Origin: an uncultured Oscillospiraceae bacterium
GTDB lineage: Bacteria; Bacillota; Clostridia; Oscillospirales; Acutalibacteraceae
NCBI GenBank assembly: GCA_902462665.1
Contig: CABQCM010000048.1
Coordinates: 1 to 8,083 of the forward strand
Direction of reading: 5' to 3'
Length of the DNA stretch: 8,083 bases
The notes under the pieces were generated by a model. It had not been told where the DNA came from. It was given only the letters and a program-made list of their open reading frames with translations, and ran no database searches. The translations under genes were made by a program, and so were the position numbers. Below are positions 6,604 to 8,083 of the stretch, in pieces (within the stretch, counting starts at the first letter, position 1; every line of letters starts with the position of its first letter).

Positions 6604-7356
6604 ATGCGGCAAAATTTGGTCGATCCTTACATTTACCGCATCACCTGGGATCATCGCGCGCCCGGCTGGGAAAAGCCGGAGGAATACATCCCGCATTTTG
6701 ACTTGACCTTTGTAATTGACGGTCAAGCGGACTATTGGTGCGACGGGGAGCATGTTACGGTACGCGAGGGCGAGTGTGTCTTTCTTCCCCGCAACAGCCG
6801 CCGGAAAATCCTTTCCGAGAACGGCTGCGAGATGATTGTGCTTTACTTTTTTCTCACGGGAGAGATTCCATTTCGGTTTGAGCGCCACATCCGGGTGCGC
6901 AATATGAACTTGATGCTGTATTATCTGCACAGTTTCAATAATGCTTGGTGGCTCCGCCCGGAGCATTATTTGACCGAATGCCAGGAGTTTTTTTATCTGA
7001 TACTCAATGAATTGTCCTGTTCGGCCGTACATATGCCGCCGAACCCGATGGTGGAATCGGCCAAAGATTTTATCTTTCACCACTATGCCGAGCCGTTGTC
7101 TTCCCGCCAGCTTGCCGAGCAGCTGAGACTGCATCCCAACTATTTCGGCGAGCTGTTTCAAAAGCACGAGGGTTGCACGGTGAGGGAGTACCTGGCGGCC
7201 TTTCGCATCCGTAAGGCCATGACCCTGCTCAAACGGCAGGAGCTGAGTGTGCAGGAGGTAGCGGCCATGACCGGTTTCAGTGATAGCCTTTACTTTACCA
7301 AAGTGTTCAAAAAATATATTGGCCTGCCGCCATCCCGGTATCGCAAGACCTTTTAA
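6604..7356 (+). CDS. AraC-family transcriptional regulator
   Basis: This is a cytoplasmic DNA-binding regulator of 250 residues, within the normal size range for cupin-type AraC proteins. Residues about 25-100 form the cupin-like effector domain (HFDLTFVIDG, then DGEHVTVREGECVFLPRNS, a typical beta-barrel turn pattern). Residues about 150-250 hold the two helix-turn-helices: the first around LSSRQLAEQLRLHPNYFGEL and the second around LSVQEVAAMTGFSDSLYF, followed by the family signature FTKVFKKYIGLPPSRYRK. The start follows a strong ribosome site. It is divergent from the dockerin gene pair across 198 bases containing overlapping promoters, so it probably controls that pair and perhaps itself. 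Effector unknown; sugars are common for this family. The HTH assignment is secure, the target is inference. Confidence 0.95.
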   Translation: MRQNLVDPYIYRITWDHRAPGWEKPEEYIPHFDLTFVIDGQADYWCDGEHVTVREGECVFLPRNSRRKILSENGCEMIVLYFFLTGEIPFRFERHIRVRNMNLMLYYLHSFNNAWWLRPEHYLTECQEFFYLILNELSCSAVHMPPNPMVESAKDFIFHHYAEPLSSRQLAEQLRLHPNYFGELFQKHEGCTVREYLAAFRIRKAMTLLKRQELSVQEVAAMTGFSDSLYFTKVFKKYIGLPPSRYRKTF

Positions 7357-7419
7357 TTTTGTCCAAGGTAAGAACCGGCGGGCATAGATTTGTTTTTTGC
7401 CTAAATTCATCCCAAAAAT

Positions 7420-7458
7420 AAACCGAGACTTCCCTTAGGAGGTCTCGGTTTGTTTTTT
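7420..7458 (+). terminator. Strong intrinsic terminator, probably bidirectional
   Basis: A 14-base-pair stem (7420-7433 with 7438-7451, one G-U pair) closes on the tetraloop CTTA. On the plus strand it ends TTT-G-TTTTTT, a good U-tract, ending the AraC transcript. On the minus strand it is followed by TTTATTTTTGGG, so it can also end the gene at 7549 onward, which converges on it. Confidence 0.9.
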
Positions 7459-7548
7459 CATGATGATACCTTTTGGTTGCCAAGGGCGCCTTATCCTGTT
7501 TCCGGTTTTGGGTGCGCATGGACCGTTTGTACGATAGCAGGCGCGGAT

Positions 7549-8083
7549 TTATGCATCAAGAAACGCATCCACTAAAACACATCGGCTATCCTGCGTGATT
7601 TCCTGAATATAACTTCCCTTGGCAAATACCATTGCGCCGATGCATAGTTTGCCGTTTTTCTTGACATATTCCAGGCGTTGCGAGAAGTCAACCTCAACGT
7701 CGCCAAACATGCCGCTTTGTAAAAACACATCGGCATGCCGCTGGTTTTCCGCCAGATATTCCAGCAGCTGAAAAAGCCGACTGCCCAGCTCGCCGGCCGT
7801 GCCCGAATCAAACAGAATGTAGGCTAGATGTCCGCCGATGCCCAGCGCCACCTCCTTGTCGTCATTGCTGGTCTTCATAATAGCCCGGATACACAGCGGA
7901 GGGGAGCTCGATTCAAAACAAGGCCAGGCCAGTTCTTCCAAATCCCAAAGCGATATGGTTTCAGGAAACGCGAGATTGGCAAGATAATACTGGTCGGCTT
8001 CCAATTGGGCGCTGTCCATTGCAGTGGGCTGTACATAGTGCTGCTGTGAAAATACAATTTGCTTTTCGGGATACACTTCATAG
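7549..8083 (-). CDS. Unrecognised protein, 3' part only (runs off the right edge)
   Basis: The reading frame is open from the right edge to the TAA at 7551-7549, about 177 codons in view. A GTG at 8076 could start a 175-residue protein, but the frame continues upstream (Tyr-Glu) and only 7 bases remain, so the true start is probably outside; I treat it as partial. There is no signal peptide, transmembrane segment or known motif. The chain is acidic and looks globular, with stretches such as SLWDLEELAWPCFE, GIGGHLAYILFDSG and LFQLLEYLAENQRHADVF suggesting mixed alpha/beta structure. It converges on the AraC gene and shares the terminator, so it is probably a separate transcription unit unrelated to the dockerin genes. 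Function unknown. Confidence 0.7.
   Translation of the reverse strand, partial: YEVYPEKQIVFSQQHYVQPTAMDSAQLEADQYYLANLAFPETISLWDLEELAWPCFESSSPPLCIRAIMKTSNDDKEVALGIGGHLAYILFDSGTAGELGSRLFQLLEYLAENQRHADVFLQSGMFGDVEVDFSQRLEYVKKNGKLCIGAMVFAKGSYIQEITQDSRCVLVDAFLDA

Noticed and set aside
6580..7410. Minus-strand open frame of 276 codons opposite the AraC gene
   Set aside because: The plus strand has the AraC signature, a good ribosome site and a terminator. The minus frame would run through that terminator and has no recognisable domain.
7875..8081. ATG-started minus frame at 8081 (68 codons)
   Set aside because: It overlaps, in another frame, the longer frame that continues to the shared terminator; composition and length favour the longer one.
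1..8083. CRISPR arrays, tRNA or rRNA genes, insertion sequences, attachment sites
   Set aside because: I saw no regularly spaced repeats, cloverleaf-like sequence, transposase or integrase signature, or flanking inverted repeats anywhere in the window.

Overview
The window looks like a chromosomal segment of a GC-moderate Gram-positive anaerobe of the Clostridia, most likely a Ruminococcaceae/Oscillospiraceae-type gut or rumen bacterium. The reasons are two secreted proteins ending in type I dockerins, strong AGGAGG-type ribosome binding sites, sigmaA-like promoters in AT-rich gaps, and a Clostridia-style AraC regulator. The family assignment is inference; no marker gene is present.

Layout, left to right. 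Positions 1-237 are non-coding: a probable minus-strand promoter at the very edge, firing out of the window, and a GC-rich hairpin that probably terminates the next gene. 238-3174 (minus) encodes a 978-residue secreted protein with beta-sandwich-like modules, a helical part resembling an alpha/alpha-barrel, and a C-terminal dockerin. An 81-base gap holds a strong hairpin. 3256-6405 (minus) encodes a 1049-residue secreted protein made of two diverged copies of a roughly 467-residue unit (beta-rich part plus paired helical modules) followed by a dockerin. 6406-6603 is a divergent regulatory region with overlapping promoters on both strands. 6604-7356 (plus) encodes an AraC-family regulator (cupin-like sensor plus two helix-turn-helices). 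A hairpin at 7420-7451 probably ends transcription from both sides. 7549 to the right edge (minus) is the 3' part of an unrecognised gene.

How it may work together (inference): the two dockerin proteins are transcribed in the same direction, probably as an operon led by the 1049-residue gene, with the AraC gene divergent from it. AraC proteins often control a divergent neighbour in response to a small molecule, commonly a sugar. The simplest model is a locally regulated pair of exported proteins that dock onto a cohesin scaffold encoded elsewhere and act on, or bind, an extracellular glycan. No cohesin, sortase, transporter or confidently assigned catalytic domain is in the window, so the substrate is unknown.
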